From Tribonema minus (taxonomy: Eukaryota > Sar > Xanthophyceae > Tribonematales > Tribonemataceae): a stretch of DNA of 64,000 bases. The notes beneath the pieces were generated by a model. That model ran no database searches. It was not told where the DNA came from and was given only the letters and a program-made list of their open reading frames with translations. Position 1 is the stretch's first letter. The number at the start of each line of letters is the position of its first letter. The stretch covers positions 186,001 to 250,000 of the forward strand of contig JAFCMP010000068.1 of NCBI GenBank assembly GCA_017506865.1. The letters are read 5' to 3'. Below, piece by piece: positions 41,301 through 51,342 of this stretch. The position numbers were made by a program, and so were the translations under genes.

Positions 41301-41563
41301 GGGCGAGCGGAGATCACAGCAGCGCTTACCTTTGCATTCGTCAGGAACAGCGGCACCGGCGGCGCCCCCGGCTCCACGCTCGCCCACTGCTTCCCCGGCA
41401 GCAGCTCCAGCACCAGGCCCGGTGGCGCGACGCTCAGCGTATACACCTCCCCCAACTTCAAGTCCTCATCCAAGAACTGAAGCGCGATCTGGCTGGCATC
41501 TTCGGGGAGCCCTGCTCCCACGATGCGGAGCTTGGGCTGCGTGGCATAGATGCCGTCCTTTCT
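27699..41563 (-). CDS. Large modular extracellular protein with C-terminal membrane anchor (5' end open)
   Basis: Minus-strand exons: 41563-41330, 39976-39793, 39489-39263, 38839-38561, 37559-37420, 36589-36463, 35466-35317, 34953-34756, 34070-33886, 32636-32534, 31676-31535 (or -31552), 30091-29924, 29276-29112, 28544-28424, 27974-27699. Apart from the 31676 exon end, all joins agree in phase. About six tandem units share the pattern IY-S-P-L-I-G-GF ... L-F-P-L ... G-DY ... L-L-GR-W ... V-A-DTGAG-V, resembling IPT/TIG-like beta-sandwich repeats. Then come Cys-rich repeats (CEDTC, DGRCDE, GTDCTDCG, CTNTC, DGVCDD, GTDCQDCG) and the membrane segment ILWGIVMTVGGTVSLGFLVI with a Gly-rich tail. 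It should be a cell-surface or wall-associated receptor or adhesin; the ligand is unknown. N-terminal exons and signal peptide are not fixed. Several introns hold exon-edge echoes. Confidence 0.8.
29112..31676 (-). other. Cys-rich repeat region of the membrane protein
   Basis: Three exons encode about two copies of a unit C-x3-C-x4/5-(N)DG-x-C-D ... C-x2-GTDC-x-DCG. Similar Asp/Cys-rich units are common in secreted algal and stramenopile proteins and may bind calcium; both statements are from memory and inference. The first exon join is uncertain: the GTACGC donor at 31534 gives phase 1, whereas the next exon needs phase 2, which a GTACCC donor at 31551 would give. Confidence 0.65.
30190..30300 (-). 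repeat. Echo of the 30091 exon start and its upstream poly-C tract
   Basis: GTTGGCCGGGTCGGAGCTGC followed by a G-run at 30232-30275 repeats 30072-30122, and the preceding CGCGCGAAGAGAA...GCCG segment is also shared with 30039-30060. Exon start, acceptor and G-run were duplicated together. Confidence 0.85.
31985..32215 (-). repeat. Two echoes of the 31676 exon start and acceptor
   Basis: GTCGCCCACCGCCGCCTGCG at 31998 and GTCGCCCACCGCCACTTACG at 32149 repeat CTCGCCCACCGCCACCTGCA at 31661. The following GATCGCG, GGAGGGCGCGTTGCTCA and ATGTTGCGTAT segments are shared in the same order. The last copy has lost the acceptor AG. Confidence 0.85.
33620..33680 (+). repeat. Degenerate CCCTAA-rich tract
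   Basis: Loose repeats of CCCTAA/ACCCTTA lie within an intron of the membrane-protein gene; another short tract (TTTAACCCTAACCCTC) at 33862-33877 ends just below the donor of the exon ending at 33886. Confidence 0.6.
35560..35645 (-). repeat. Echo of the 35466 exon start
   Basis: GAGAGTCACCTGCACGCATC and the following CAGACGCACGCGCGA repeat AGAGTCACCTGCACGACCAG with GCGAACGCACGCATGA at 35459-35493, about 130 bp upstream in the gene. CATCGCCAACGACCAGCG before it also resembles the exon's GTCGTCAACGACGCGCG. Confidence 0.75.
35815..36425 (-). repeat. Array of echoes of the 36463 exon end with donor
   Basis: The true junction at 36455-36498 (CTACATACCTTGCCGGCGCC, then CGTGTCGAGCGCTGCCACGC) recurs at about 36342, 36249 and 36054, and more weakly at 35825. 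The donor (ACATACC on plus) and the bases coding ALDTGAGK are kept. GCGCGCAGCCTTGCGGGTTTG-like and AGCTGTCGCCGCCACGAT-like spacers also recur between copies. Confidence 0.9.
36703..36730 (+). repeat. Interstitial CCCTAA tract
   Basis: ACCCTAACCCTAGACCCTAA and the following CCCTAATA form about four telomere-like units in the intron after the exon ending at 37420. Confidence 0.8.
37595..37890 (-). repeat. Three echoes of the 37559 exon start
   Basis: GCGGAAGAGCTGAGCGCTGC through GTCCTCGAAGATCTGCAGGC at 37616-37670 repeats 37513-37567 with few changes and keeps the following CATAAAAGCGGGT and GAGTGAGTGAGT. Weaker copies follow at about 37716-37760 and 37855-37900. All lie just upstream of the acceptor. 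Confidence 0.9.
38265..38520 (-). repeat. Echoes of the 38561 exon end
   Basis: TCTTGCGCCCCGCCTTGGCG at 38451 and TCTTGCACCCGCCCTGGCGG at 38317 repeat TCTTGCGCCCCGCCTTAGCG at 38569, the true exon end encoding ALGATAAKAGRK. The upstream copies would read VALGTTAAKAGRK and similar. One copy keeps the GTGAGG-type donor context. Confidence 0.9.
39746..39782 (+). repeat. Interstitial TTAGGG tract beside a donor
   Basis: TTAGGGTTCGGGGTTTAGGG and further TTAGGG units end 5 bases from the GTGAGC donor of the exon ending at 39793 (minus strand). Confidence 0.8.
40085..40445 (-). repeat. Nested echoes of the 39976 exon start
   Basis: GCATCGGGCGTGCAGTGCAC with AAGCGCCACCTGGATG at 40171-40206 repeats GTCGGGCGTGCAGTGCACGA and GCGCCACCTGGATG at 39911-39944, followed by CAACCAGGACTCTGCGCCGC matching the true acceptor side. 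The G-run plus ACGGTCACTGC segment at 40083 recurs at 40387, so an echo was itself duplicated. Confidence 0.85.
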
Positions 41564-42360
41564 CTGCAGATTCGGGTTTGTGGCGCGAGTGTGGGAGTTG
41601 TGTGCAGCATTTGGCGCGCGCAGCTTGAGTGCACCAAACCATCACAGGGAAACTCGCCGTGACAGGCACAAACTTACAGAGTCAGCGGCGCATAACAAAA
41701 ACGTCATGCACTGTGTGGCCTGGAACGTTCCAACACAGCAGGCCACCACGGTCGGAGGGACCAGCGCTCGAGGGGCTCACCTGCGTAAGGCTTGGCTGCT
41801 GTCCACTGCTGACCTGCTGCAGGCCAGAAGAAGCAGAAATACAGCCAGCGGCAGTCGAAAAGAAAGAGGCTGTGATCAGCACAAAGTGTCGTGCTATCAG
41901 GTTCGGATACAGCGTTGCTTGAAGTAATTGCAATTATCTGCAGAATTGCACATGCAGCAGTTGACTAGTGGTGGTTCAATAGTGGATCATTTGCGACAGT
42001 GCAGCACGAGATCATCCGAAAGGTATACACAAGAACTCACAGCAGCTACGTCGCATGTAGCCAATATCACAGCGCAAGCTACTGCTGTTCCCAATGCGGC
42101 AGCAAACATCTCCTTCTGCTTGCTGCTGATGCTTCTGCTGCTGCTGGATCAACACCTGAAGGTATGCATCGGATGCCTATGAGCAACAGGCATTGAAGGC
42201 CTTATGCTGCCTGTACTAATGCTCCTAAGGGAGGACTGATTATTGAAGTTGATGTTGCAGTTTGTTTGTGACTGTAAAAGTTGATGTTGAAGTTATTGTT
42301 GAAGTTTGATGGCAGAAGAAAGTAGGCACACCGTGGCTGTGGCTCATTGGTGTGTTTCGC
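41564..42360. promoter_or_regulatory. Divergent region between the membrane-protein and MYND genes
   Basis: The two genes point away from each other here, so promoters for both should lie in this stretch, together with missing 5' exons of the membrane protein. A minus-strand segment at about 41930-41778 encodes a hydrophobic run (LIARHFVLITASFFSTAAG) and ends at a CAG/GTGAGC donor in phase 0. It could be a signal-peptide exon, but I see no in-frame ATG. TTGATGTTGAAGTT repeats lie at 42244-42310. Confidence 0.35.
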
Positions 42361-45300
42361 ATGACCAAGAAAGCCAAAAACCGCAGGCGCGGCGATGGCC
42401 GTACCTCCAGCGCTGCTTCTCAAGAGCAAGGGACAGAGCCGAAGTCTCAGCACTTCCAGGGCAAAGATCATGCCCGTGCTGCTGCGCCGGACTCCTCGAT
42501 ACGCCAGCCACAGAAGGAGCAAGTGAAGCCACAGGACGCAACCATGCAACATAACTCGTCAAAGAACAGCAAAAAGCGCCGACGAGCTGACGGACCGCTT
42601 GCTACAGCTATCGCTAGCCCTACTGCTGCCAGTTCTGCTGCTGCAGCTGCTGCATCAGGCCCCTCGGATCAGGGACAAGCGCAGCGGCTGCAGCAGAAGA
42701 GCAAGAAGCACAAGCAGCAATGCGCACAGCCGCAGAAACAGCAGGCACAAGCGCACCATTCGCAGCCCACATCTACCGAAGGCCCTCCCAAAGACGAGGA
42801 CGCAGGGCTGTCGGCAGGTGCGATCCTGCAGTCATTGCTGTCGGAGCAGTGGTGGCGTTTGGGGCCCTGCACCATGGCGCCACAGTGTAAGGGCTGGGCG
42901 CCGCAGCAGCGCGCCAGCGCTGCCGCCAGGGGTGGCAGCGGCAGCACCAGTAGCAGCGGCGGCAGCAGCCTGGCGTGCAGCAGCTGCGGGCACCGAGCTG
43001 CGGCGCACCCGCTGCAGCCTGGCGCGCCTCCAGGCGCGACAGTTGCGCCCGCTGCGCAGCTCTTGAGGGACGCGTTCGCGTCGCTGAGGAATGCGCGCGC
43101 CGCGGGCGATGACGCAACGGGGGAGGGGGGACGCTGGGCAGGGGGCTGGGCGACCCCGCGCGTTCGAATGTGGCTGGCACAGGCAAGCGAATTTCACGCA
43201 CACTATATGTGCTGTCACATGTGTTGTCATCTGTTCGGCAGAGGTGGCCGTGTTGCATCAGTACAGCGGTGGCGGTGCTGTTGCAGCATCGCGCCTGGGC
43301 GGACCGCACTGCGGCGGCTTGGGGTCGGGGCACTGCTGCCGCCGCCGTGTGCTGCAGCTGCTGCTGCGCATCATGCGGCTGAGCACACTGTGCACGGCGT
43401 CATAGTTCCCTATGCGGCAGCGCACACTGTGTCATGAAGCACTGCTGCTGGCAGTCATGTCATGTTGCTGCTGGCATCATTAGGTGCGTGTGGTAATTGG
43501 CGGGGAGGGGGGGGGCGGGGGGGGGGGGGGGGGGGTCCTACACATGCGTGCCTAGAAAGTCCACCACTGCAGCGCACATGGCACAGGTGGCGTCAGCACT
43601 GGCTGTTCTAGACATATTTGTGAAGAATCACTGTGTTTATGAACTTCTTTGCATGGCCGTATACAACGTAGTGCCCTACTGTAGTTGTAGCACTTCTTTC
43701 AAGTACTGCAATATAAGAAGCAGAAAAAAAATCCCCAAGTGTCAAGTTTGCAACTGCATCCCTCACCATAACGCAAGCCCCAGTACTTCTCCAGGTATGG
43801 CATCGCTGACGGGCTGCCATTGAGTCTCGTAACTGTCACGCTCACCGCACGCTGAGAGCTGTCTGTCGCGCATGTACAATTTGCCAGAACTGTATACCTA
43901 GCTTAAGCCGCTTAAGCGTGGGGCTCGTCTTGCGCTGCTGCTGCCGCTGTCACACAGGTGCAGCAGGGTGTTGCCTCTGCAGCAGATGTGCTTCATGATG
44001 GAGGCAGCGGCGCGGCTGCGGCGATACAGCGCGCACAGTGTCTGGCTGCTTCGGCTCAGGTACGCTGCCTTCTCTGTTGCTGCCAGTGCTGTACTTCTAT
44101 CAAAACAGAGGAAGGCTAATGTTGGCAGAAGCTGCATTGGGGTGTGACGTGGGCGCTGCACGAGCTGGGTATTGTCAAATGTCAAGGAGCATGTCCGTGC
44201 GGGTAGGTTCTGCAGCTGGCGCTGCAGGTGCTGCACCACCAGCAACTGCTGCCGCCGTTGCTGCCGCTACCGCCGGCGCTGTGCTGCTGCTGCCGCTACT
44301 GCCGCTGCTGATGCAGCCGCTGCTGCTGCCGCTGCCGCCGCTGCTACTGCTGCGGCGGCAGCGGCGGCTGCTGCTGCTGCTGCTGCTGCTACCACTGCTG
44401 TTGGCGCTGCCTGAGGTGCTGCATTGGTCTTGCCCTGCCGAGGCATGCTGCCGTCAGTGCTCCGACGCCATGGCGCGATGCTGCAGCCGCGCTGCGCTCG
44501 CGCGTACTCCGATACCCAGCACCCGCGACGTTGCTGCCAACGTCTGACGCTTGGTCTGGTGCTTGCAACTCTGCTGCGATGTGCTGCTGGCAGGGCGCCG
44601 CCGCCACTGTGATGCCGCAGGCGGGACTGGCGCTGGCGGCGGAGCTGGATGCTGTGTACTGGTGAGGCGCTGAGCGTTGATGCCGACGCGCATCATCCAA
44701 TGCTGATGACATGATGCACATGGCGAGGGCTGATGTGGATCGCTGCATCGGGGCGCTGCCAGCCTGCCCTGCGCAGGCAGGCCATGAAGAACTTCAGGTT
44801 ACGATGGCGGCGGCGGCGGCGGCGGCGACGGCGGCGGCGCGCCGCAGCACGTTGATGTGGCGTTTTACTTGCTGCACTCCTACCGCAGGCGTCACGATAT
44901 ACGAGGCCTTCTGAGAATGCCAAAGTCACGAACATTGCACTGCAGTTGGCTGGCAGGATGGCTGGTGATGATGGCGCCGGCCCCCCGCATCGCGAGCCGC
45001 GCACTTCGGGTTAGGGCTAGGGTTAGGGCTAGGGGTAGGGCTAAGTCCAGGCGAGGGCTTGCGCAGGCCCAGGGACGTGCTCTCGCCGGCACACCTCAAT
45101 TGTGCGTAGGGAGCTGCGTGCTTTGAGAGGTGTACTTCAGAAGTGTAATGTGCGCCATGCGTGCAAATAATCAGCCACCTGAGAAGTACTCAGCACACCA
45201 GAATCCAGACGAGAAAGATTTGATGTTCACTCAGCATGCGTGACTTCCCGGCGTCCACCAGGCATCTGCGCTATGCGGCGGTCACTGCGCCAGACGCCAG

Positions 45301-48300
45301 CGCCGGCAGCAGCGGCAGCGGCAGCGGCGGCGGCGGCAGCGGCGGCGGCGCGACTACCGCCAGCTGCAACGCGCACATCGTGCCGCCCCCGGAGGTCTAC
45401 TTCACGTGTCTGAGCGGCCACATGTGCAGCGTTGCTCAGGCGCGCCGCGCGCTGCAAGGTGAGCGACTCGCGCCCCGCTGTCGGCCGCGGCGCACTGCTG
45501 CTTGCTGTGAAGTTGTTATTTTTTTGCGGAGCGCGACGCCTGTGCAAGCGGATGCTGGTGCCGTCTGGGCGCGTTGCGCGCTCACGCATGGTGTTTGTGT
45601 ACAATGAGCAACACAAGCAACACAGTGGCCTGCCCTGAGGTTTATTGACTCAAAATGAATGCAAGTAGGCATACTAGCATACCCCCTGATGCTGCCCTTC
45701 GGGCAGTGCATTGGGGGCTGGACGCTGAATTGTGATTTTGCATCAACGTACGGCACGCTCGCAAAGCAGAGAGAGAGGGGCTGGGACAAGCCTTCGGCTC
45801 TGGGCAGATGATGCGGTCTGCTGCCCTCGTGTGCACATTATCACCATCGCTTCCAACTCGTTGACATGCTGGCTGCCGCGCCTTTGGGCTCGACCAACCG
45901 CCCTCCACTGTGCAGCTCAACACGCGTGTGGTGCAGCAGCACTCAACTACAAGCGCGTCGCACTCCCTGCTTTTGTGCCTTCGCCGCAGCTTCGTGCGGC
46001 GCTGCGTGCGCGCCGCTGCTCGAGCACCTCAAGGCCACCATGGACCTGGATTTGCAGGGGGGGGGGAAGGGGAAGGTGGCGGCGACGCGGCTGAGCAAGA
46101 TGCGCTTGAAGTTGGATTTCCGGTGCACTCCAACCCCCTGCTGGCGGTTCTGCAGGCCACATGGCTGGAAATGGAGGTAGGTACATGGAGCACGGTGCTG
46201 CCACGCTTTGCGGAGCATTGGCACGATACCTCTAAGATGATGTTCGCTGCCATATCTGTCAGTTGGACTGCCTGTGCAAAAAGCTTGGTTGTTTGAGTAT
46301 CGTGCGCGCAGCACGGCAGCGCGCGTGCGCCGCTACGCATCCGCCATGTATGGCAGCACCCTCTGGCATTGTATGGCAGCACCCTCTGGCATTGAGCGCT
46401 GCTGCTTGTGCCGGCGCGCGTGTGCCTGCCGGTCGCGGCCGCATACGGCCGGTGGTCAGGGGCGCAGAAACGGCTGCGCGCAGCTGACGTTCTTGCAGTA
46501 CCAGCAGCACAGCGTCTGTGCTGCCGCTTCGTGTATGTCCTCAGACATGATCATAATGACATGGGTGCTGTGTGCTGCCCCGGCGTGTTTCTGCAGGTTG
46601 CCGCCGGTTACGGGCAGTGGTCGGGGGGGCTCCCCCTCACGCCGAGCCCCTACGAGGGCACCATGAGGGGGTCGGACCCCCTGCTACCAGGTAATTACGG
46701 GTGGGCGGGCTGCGCGTGTCTGCACGTTTCCCTTGCAGACAGCGACGACAGGAAACTGCTGCCTTGAAGCGTCCTCTCGTTCAGAAGTGGTGTGTGGCGG
46801 TGCCATGCACCTCAATGCTGAGCACTGCTGCTCCGCCACCACAGTGCGTTATCGAATCTTGCTGTTCCCGCCTTCTGACGTTGTCAAAGGCGGTGTGCCT
46901 CCAGTGCATGTTTCCATGGTAGTGGTTTTGCTCTTTTGTCCTGCTCCTGCGTAGCCACGCTCACCGGCGCGATGCCACGCGACCGACGGGGATGACATCA
47001 CTCGCGGCAACGCATCGAGCAGCACACCGCTGCCGCTGCTGCAGCAGCTTTACTCATGGCGCATCGACAAAGTCACTCGTTGCAGTCGGTGACCGCATGT
47101 TAAATCTATACAACGAGCGCTGACGCCACTCCTCCAGTGGCCATCATCAGTGCCGTGCCGCGAAGGGTCACCGGTGGCCGTTGGCGAACAGCCGCCGCTC
47201 CGAACGCCGCGGCGCATACCGCGCGCAAATGCACCCGTCCCGCGCGCGCTCTCCACCGATTGCGGCGCGCCGTGCACTGTCGCCAAAATGGTCATCGAAA
47301 CACGCGCTGCCGCCGCCGCCGCCACCGCTGCGCCGCAGACATTGTGAGGACGCGCTGCGACAGCATCCGCGACTGGGCGGCGCGGTTGATGGCGTTTGCC
47401 GTGCCCAACGCCGCGGCGCTGCGGGTAATCGCGCGGGTCTGCGGCGCAGTCAGCGGCGGCGGCGATGGCAGCGCTCCTACCGGGTGAGCCCCCCCCCCCC
47501 CCCCCCCCCCCCCCCCGCCCCCTTCTGCAAGGCCCGACTTTGCTTGCCAGGCATCCGTCTCATTGACCGTCCGGAGTGTCAGGGTTGAAAGTAGAAAGCA
47601 GATTCGGGACTGTGTTGGGTGTAGGGCTCGCTCTCTTGCTCACGATGCCATGAGCCGGAAGTTGCACACCAGTGTGCCCCCCCTTGCGCCCCCGTGGCCC
47701 CTGTGCCTCACCAGCGCATGGAATGCCGTGCGTTGTCGCATGCATTTCGCTGCCGCCGCCTCACCAGCGCATGGCATGGTGCGCGTCGTCATGCACTTCG
47801 CTGCTGCCGCCGCCGCAGCAGCAGCAGCGGCGGAGGCAGAAGCGCGGCGCTCGTGGAGGTCGGCGCAGGGCTCGGCTACTGGAAGTGGGCGGCGCTGCGC
47901 GCATACCCGCGCATGTCTTACACGGCGTACGACAAGGTGGGTCTGCGCGCATGCGTGTGTGTTGCAGCGCTCAGCAATCGGCCTTGCTCGTGTGAATCGA
48001 GGCTGCGAGGCAGCTGTTTTGTGTGCGCTTCGCGCGGCGACGCGCACGGCCAGGCGGAGCTGGTGACTGGGCAAATAGCGCGGCTGCTGTCGCTGCACGC
48101 CGCTCTAAGGGTTAGGGTCAGATGGTATGTAGGTACGTGTGCACGCACAGGCGGTGTTCAGCGCATACCTCCAGAAGGCGAGGCCCTGCGCCATTTCAAC
48201 CAGAGTTGATGATGTAGCTTTGCATGGGTGCATGGTGGAGTTCGCCCAGCGCGCTCGGCAGCAGATGCGGACCGCTCAAGCAACTATATACATGCGCGTC

Positions 48301-51300
48301 GCCGCGGTGAGATTGGATCGTGGAAGACTCTGACTTGGACTCGTGCACGAGCGCTCTGTAGCGGGCCGCTGAGCAGCGCCGTTTCTGCTATTACATCATG
48401 ACGACAGCGCATGGTGAGTTTGCAGGTTCTGACAGGCATCGGTTGTGGTACACCACTGTCGTGCGGATCACGCCTTTGTGCACCCTCTCACTGCGACAAG
48501 CGCACTGCATCTCAAATCTACCCCCACGCCTAGACGTGATGAGTTGTCGCGATGCGCGCCGCAGCTTGTGGAAGCACGCGTGCTCAACCCTTGCTTCGAT
48601 CGACTGGTGTCCAGCTACTTCTGCTGCGGTCAAGCCTTGTCGCACTTGAACTTCAGACCAGCACTTCACCAAAAGGGGTGTCAACCTCAATATTCCATCA
48701 ACCTCAGTATTCCATGTGCTTGCAGGATCCGCCGCCGCTGCCTGGCGCACGCGCGCCGCCGCCGGGCAGCCAGGGCGGCGGCAGCAGCAGGAAGGGCAAG
48801 GGCAAAAAGCAGCAGAACGCGTCAGCAGCAGCAGGTTTGTGAGCGTCGCGAATGCTCTATGCGCACTGGCGAGTGGTCATTCAACTTCACAAAGTATGCT
48901 GTGTACCTAGACACACGTCCAAGCAGGCTGCGAGGTGGTATGCTAGCAGCGGCGAGGGCAAGAAGCAGCACAGCTCAGCAGCAAGTAGGTGAGCGCTGCT
49001 GCGAACCCTGCGGGCCGCGCTATGCGCCAGTTCAAGTTCAAGTGCGTCTGTTCCTCGACGCAGCCCAGAACAAGCTGCGAGTGCAGTGGTGTTCTGGCAG
49101 CAGCAGTGCTCCGCATTCTCAATGCTCAGCGCGCGTGTGCGTGCGCAGGTTGTTGGAGCGCTGCGCGACGCGTTGTTGAAGTGGCGCCCTTCACAGCAGT
49201 GACGCTCCATGCGCGATTGCAGGCTCAGCTGTGCCCATTAGCGTCAGCAGCAGCAGCATACATCAGATGGTCATCGCCGTACCTCAGTGCTCAGCAGAGC
49301 AGCAGCGAGGCGCCCGGCCACGATCTTGTGTGGGGACGGAGCGTTTCAGCATCGCCCGCAGCTGCTTGCGTCAAGCACGCTCACAGCTGACCACCATATC
49401 ACCAGTTGTTTATGAAATGGCCCAAACAGTGTGCGGCGCGTTTTAGCAAGCACAGTGTTCCACGCTCGCACTGCCTGCCAGCTGACGTTTCACAGAGCCG
49501 CGCCACAAACAGCATTGAACGGCTGAGCCCTCGGGCGCATCCCTTGTGTGTGCGTGCGCGCGAGCGCAGGCGGCAACGAGTACCACGGCAGAGCGCCTGC
49601 GTGGAGCGCTGTGGAGCGCGGCGGCACGGAGCGCGCAGGCGCCGCAGCGGCGCCGTCGCAGCAGCAGCAGCGCTCAGTACTGTTCCTGTGCTACCCGCCG
49701 CCAGAGGGCACCATGGGCATAGGTCAGTGTCGCATGCCCTGCGAATTCGGTTGTCAATGTGAAAGCGGCGTGTGTTGAGTGCTTTGTGGGGGAGTCACCA
49801 GTTGAAGTGCAACTTTGGTCGCTGTGCAGCAGCAGGCCAGCCCTTGGCTGCGGCGCAGCCCCGCACGGCGGGTGCTGCGCGTACCGCGACAGAGGCGCTG
49901 GAGGGTGCGCTTGAGGCGTAGATTTACCATAACCCTCACCTTAGGGTCGGCAACGAGACGGCATCAACCGCGCCGCCCTCTCGCTGACATGAACAACGCA
50001 GTCAGGAAATTAATGCAGTGCTGCGTGTAGACGACCGCCGCTGGTGTGTCGCAGTGAAGGAAACGGTTTCTGTCCACTGTGCCGCCGCCGTGCCGCGCTG
50101 CCGCCGCCGCCGCCGCTGCCGCCGCCGCTGCTCTTGCTGCCATTGTCAAGAGCCCAACCCCTCCGCGCTCACACCCGGTGCGCGCGCCAACTACACAAAC
50201 TGCAGACGCGCTGCGCGCCTTCGCCGGCGACACGGTGATCTACGCGGGCGAGCGCGGCGGCGACACGGGCACGCCCGCCTTGGAGGCAGCGCTCAGCGCC
50301 GCGTGGGCCCCTGCTGCGCCCCCCGTGGAGCTGCCCGCGTTCCCCAACACGGCGGCGTGCCTCATGGTGTTCAGGCGGCGCCGCGGCGGCAGCGGCGGCA
50401 GCGGCGGCGGCGGCGGCGGCGGTGGCGGCGCTGGTGTCGTCCGCGCTTTTGCCGCGGCGCCTGCAGGTGGGTGTGCGCAGCGCTCAGCGGTTGAATAAAG
50501 GGGTGTGTACAGGGGTATGCGCGGTGCACTTGAATTTCAATGCTGCCAAGTGCGATGCGCGTTGGCGATTTGCTGTGACCGCGCTCGCTCGCGGCCGGCC
50601 ACGTGGTTACAGCTGAGGCGGCGTGCGCTGTTTCTTTCTCAACGAGCTCGAATCGTCGCGTTGCTGCTCGCTGTTGCGAATCCTGAGCGGGCGTGCTGCA
50701 ACTCTGCAGCCGTGCGGCGATAGTGCGCTGTCTGGCAGCACCGCAGGCGGTGGTGGTCGGAACGCGTCTGCGCGCTGCTGCGCCGCACCCCCCCCCTCGT
50801 CGTGACACGAGTGACACGCCCTGAAGCGCTGTGCGAAGCTGCCTGTTGTCATGTTACGGTGGACACGGGCGTGGAAGTACCGTCAAAGCACACCACGCGT
50901 CTGCAATGCTCGCCGGCCGGTGGGGACGCGCGGATGCCGCCTGCGCCAATCACATCTGAAGTAGAGACAAAAGTGAAGGGTACCGTGGCAGTGCTGTTTG
51001 TATGTCCACACAATTCTACAACTACGTAAACAACTCACGGCAGCGAACCATACCAGCGGATGATCGGTCACCAATTATCTCAGTCAGCAGCGATTCATCG
51101 AAAAGCTGCAACATGTCATCCGCTTCGGACCAAGCTGAAATGCTGCTATTACCACCAATGCCCCCCCCTTCCCCTTCACAGCAGGCGGCAAGGGCGCAGG
51201 GGGAGGGGCAGGGGCGCTGTCATCGTGCGCAGTGTGCAAGGCGACAGGGCAGGGGCTGCGTCGATGCCGCCGCACCAGGGCTGCATGCTACTGTAGCGAG

Positions 51301-51342
51301 GCGTGCCGAAAGGTACATTGCGAAATGCATGTCGTAATTTAG
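42361..51342 (+). CDS. Methyltransferase-like protein with C-terminal MYND zinc finger (middle exons uncertain)
   Basis: The 3' half is firm, all in phase: 45990-46176, 46597-46690, 47339-47483, 47840-47936, 48726-48834, 49570-49722, 50206-50466, 51185-51342 (about 400 residues). It shows a glycine-rich SAM-site-like motif (ALVEVGAGLGYW), then a low-complexity Lys/Ser/Gly stretch, NEYHGRAPAW, LFLCYPPPEGTM, DTVIYAGE and PAFPNTAACLMVFRR, the order expected of a Rossmann-type methyltransferase-like fold. The last exon encodes a MYND finger: CAVC ... RRC ... CYCSEACRKVHCEMH. The usual Trp before the final His is Cys, and the last zinc Cys seems absent because a stop follows. The probable first exon, 42361-43182 from MTKKAKNRRR, is Lys/Gln/Ala-rich with CTMAPQC and ACSSCGH motifs. 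Exons between 43183 and 45989 are unsettled, so the 5' part could be a separate gene. Substrate unknown. Confidence 0.68.
44212..44415 (+). repeat. CTG/CCG triplet-rich tract
   Basis: About 200 bases of imperfect GCTGCTGCCGCC triplets occupy the uncertain part of the MYND-protein gene. It could be an exon coding Leu, Ala or Cys runs, or an intronic microsatellite; frame choice cannot be settled by eye. Confidence 0.8.
45008..45044 (+). repeat. Interstitial TTAGGG-type tract
   Basis: GGGTTAGGGCTAGGGTTAGG and further GGCTAGGGGTAGGGCTA units, about six imperfect telomere-like repeats. Confidence 0.85.
47706..47830 (+). repeat. Tandem duplication before exon 47840
   Basis: CTCACCAGCGCATGGAATGC at 47706 and CTCACCAGCGCATGGCATGG at 47760 each continue through GTCGCATGCATTTCGCTGCC-like sequence. 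The unit is about 54 bp and ends in the GCC/GCAGCAG run that forms the acceptor. Confidence 0.85.
48949..49005 (+). repeat. Echo of the end of exon 48726-48834 with donor
   Basis: GGCGAGGGCAAGAAGCAGCA and the following CAGCTCAGCAGCAAGTAGGTGAGCG repeat GGCAAGGGCAAAAAGCAGCA ... GTCAGCAGCAGCAGGTTTGTGAGCG at 48798-48850. The copy retains a GTGAGC donor. Confidence 0.85.
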
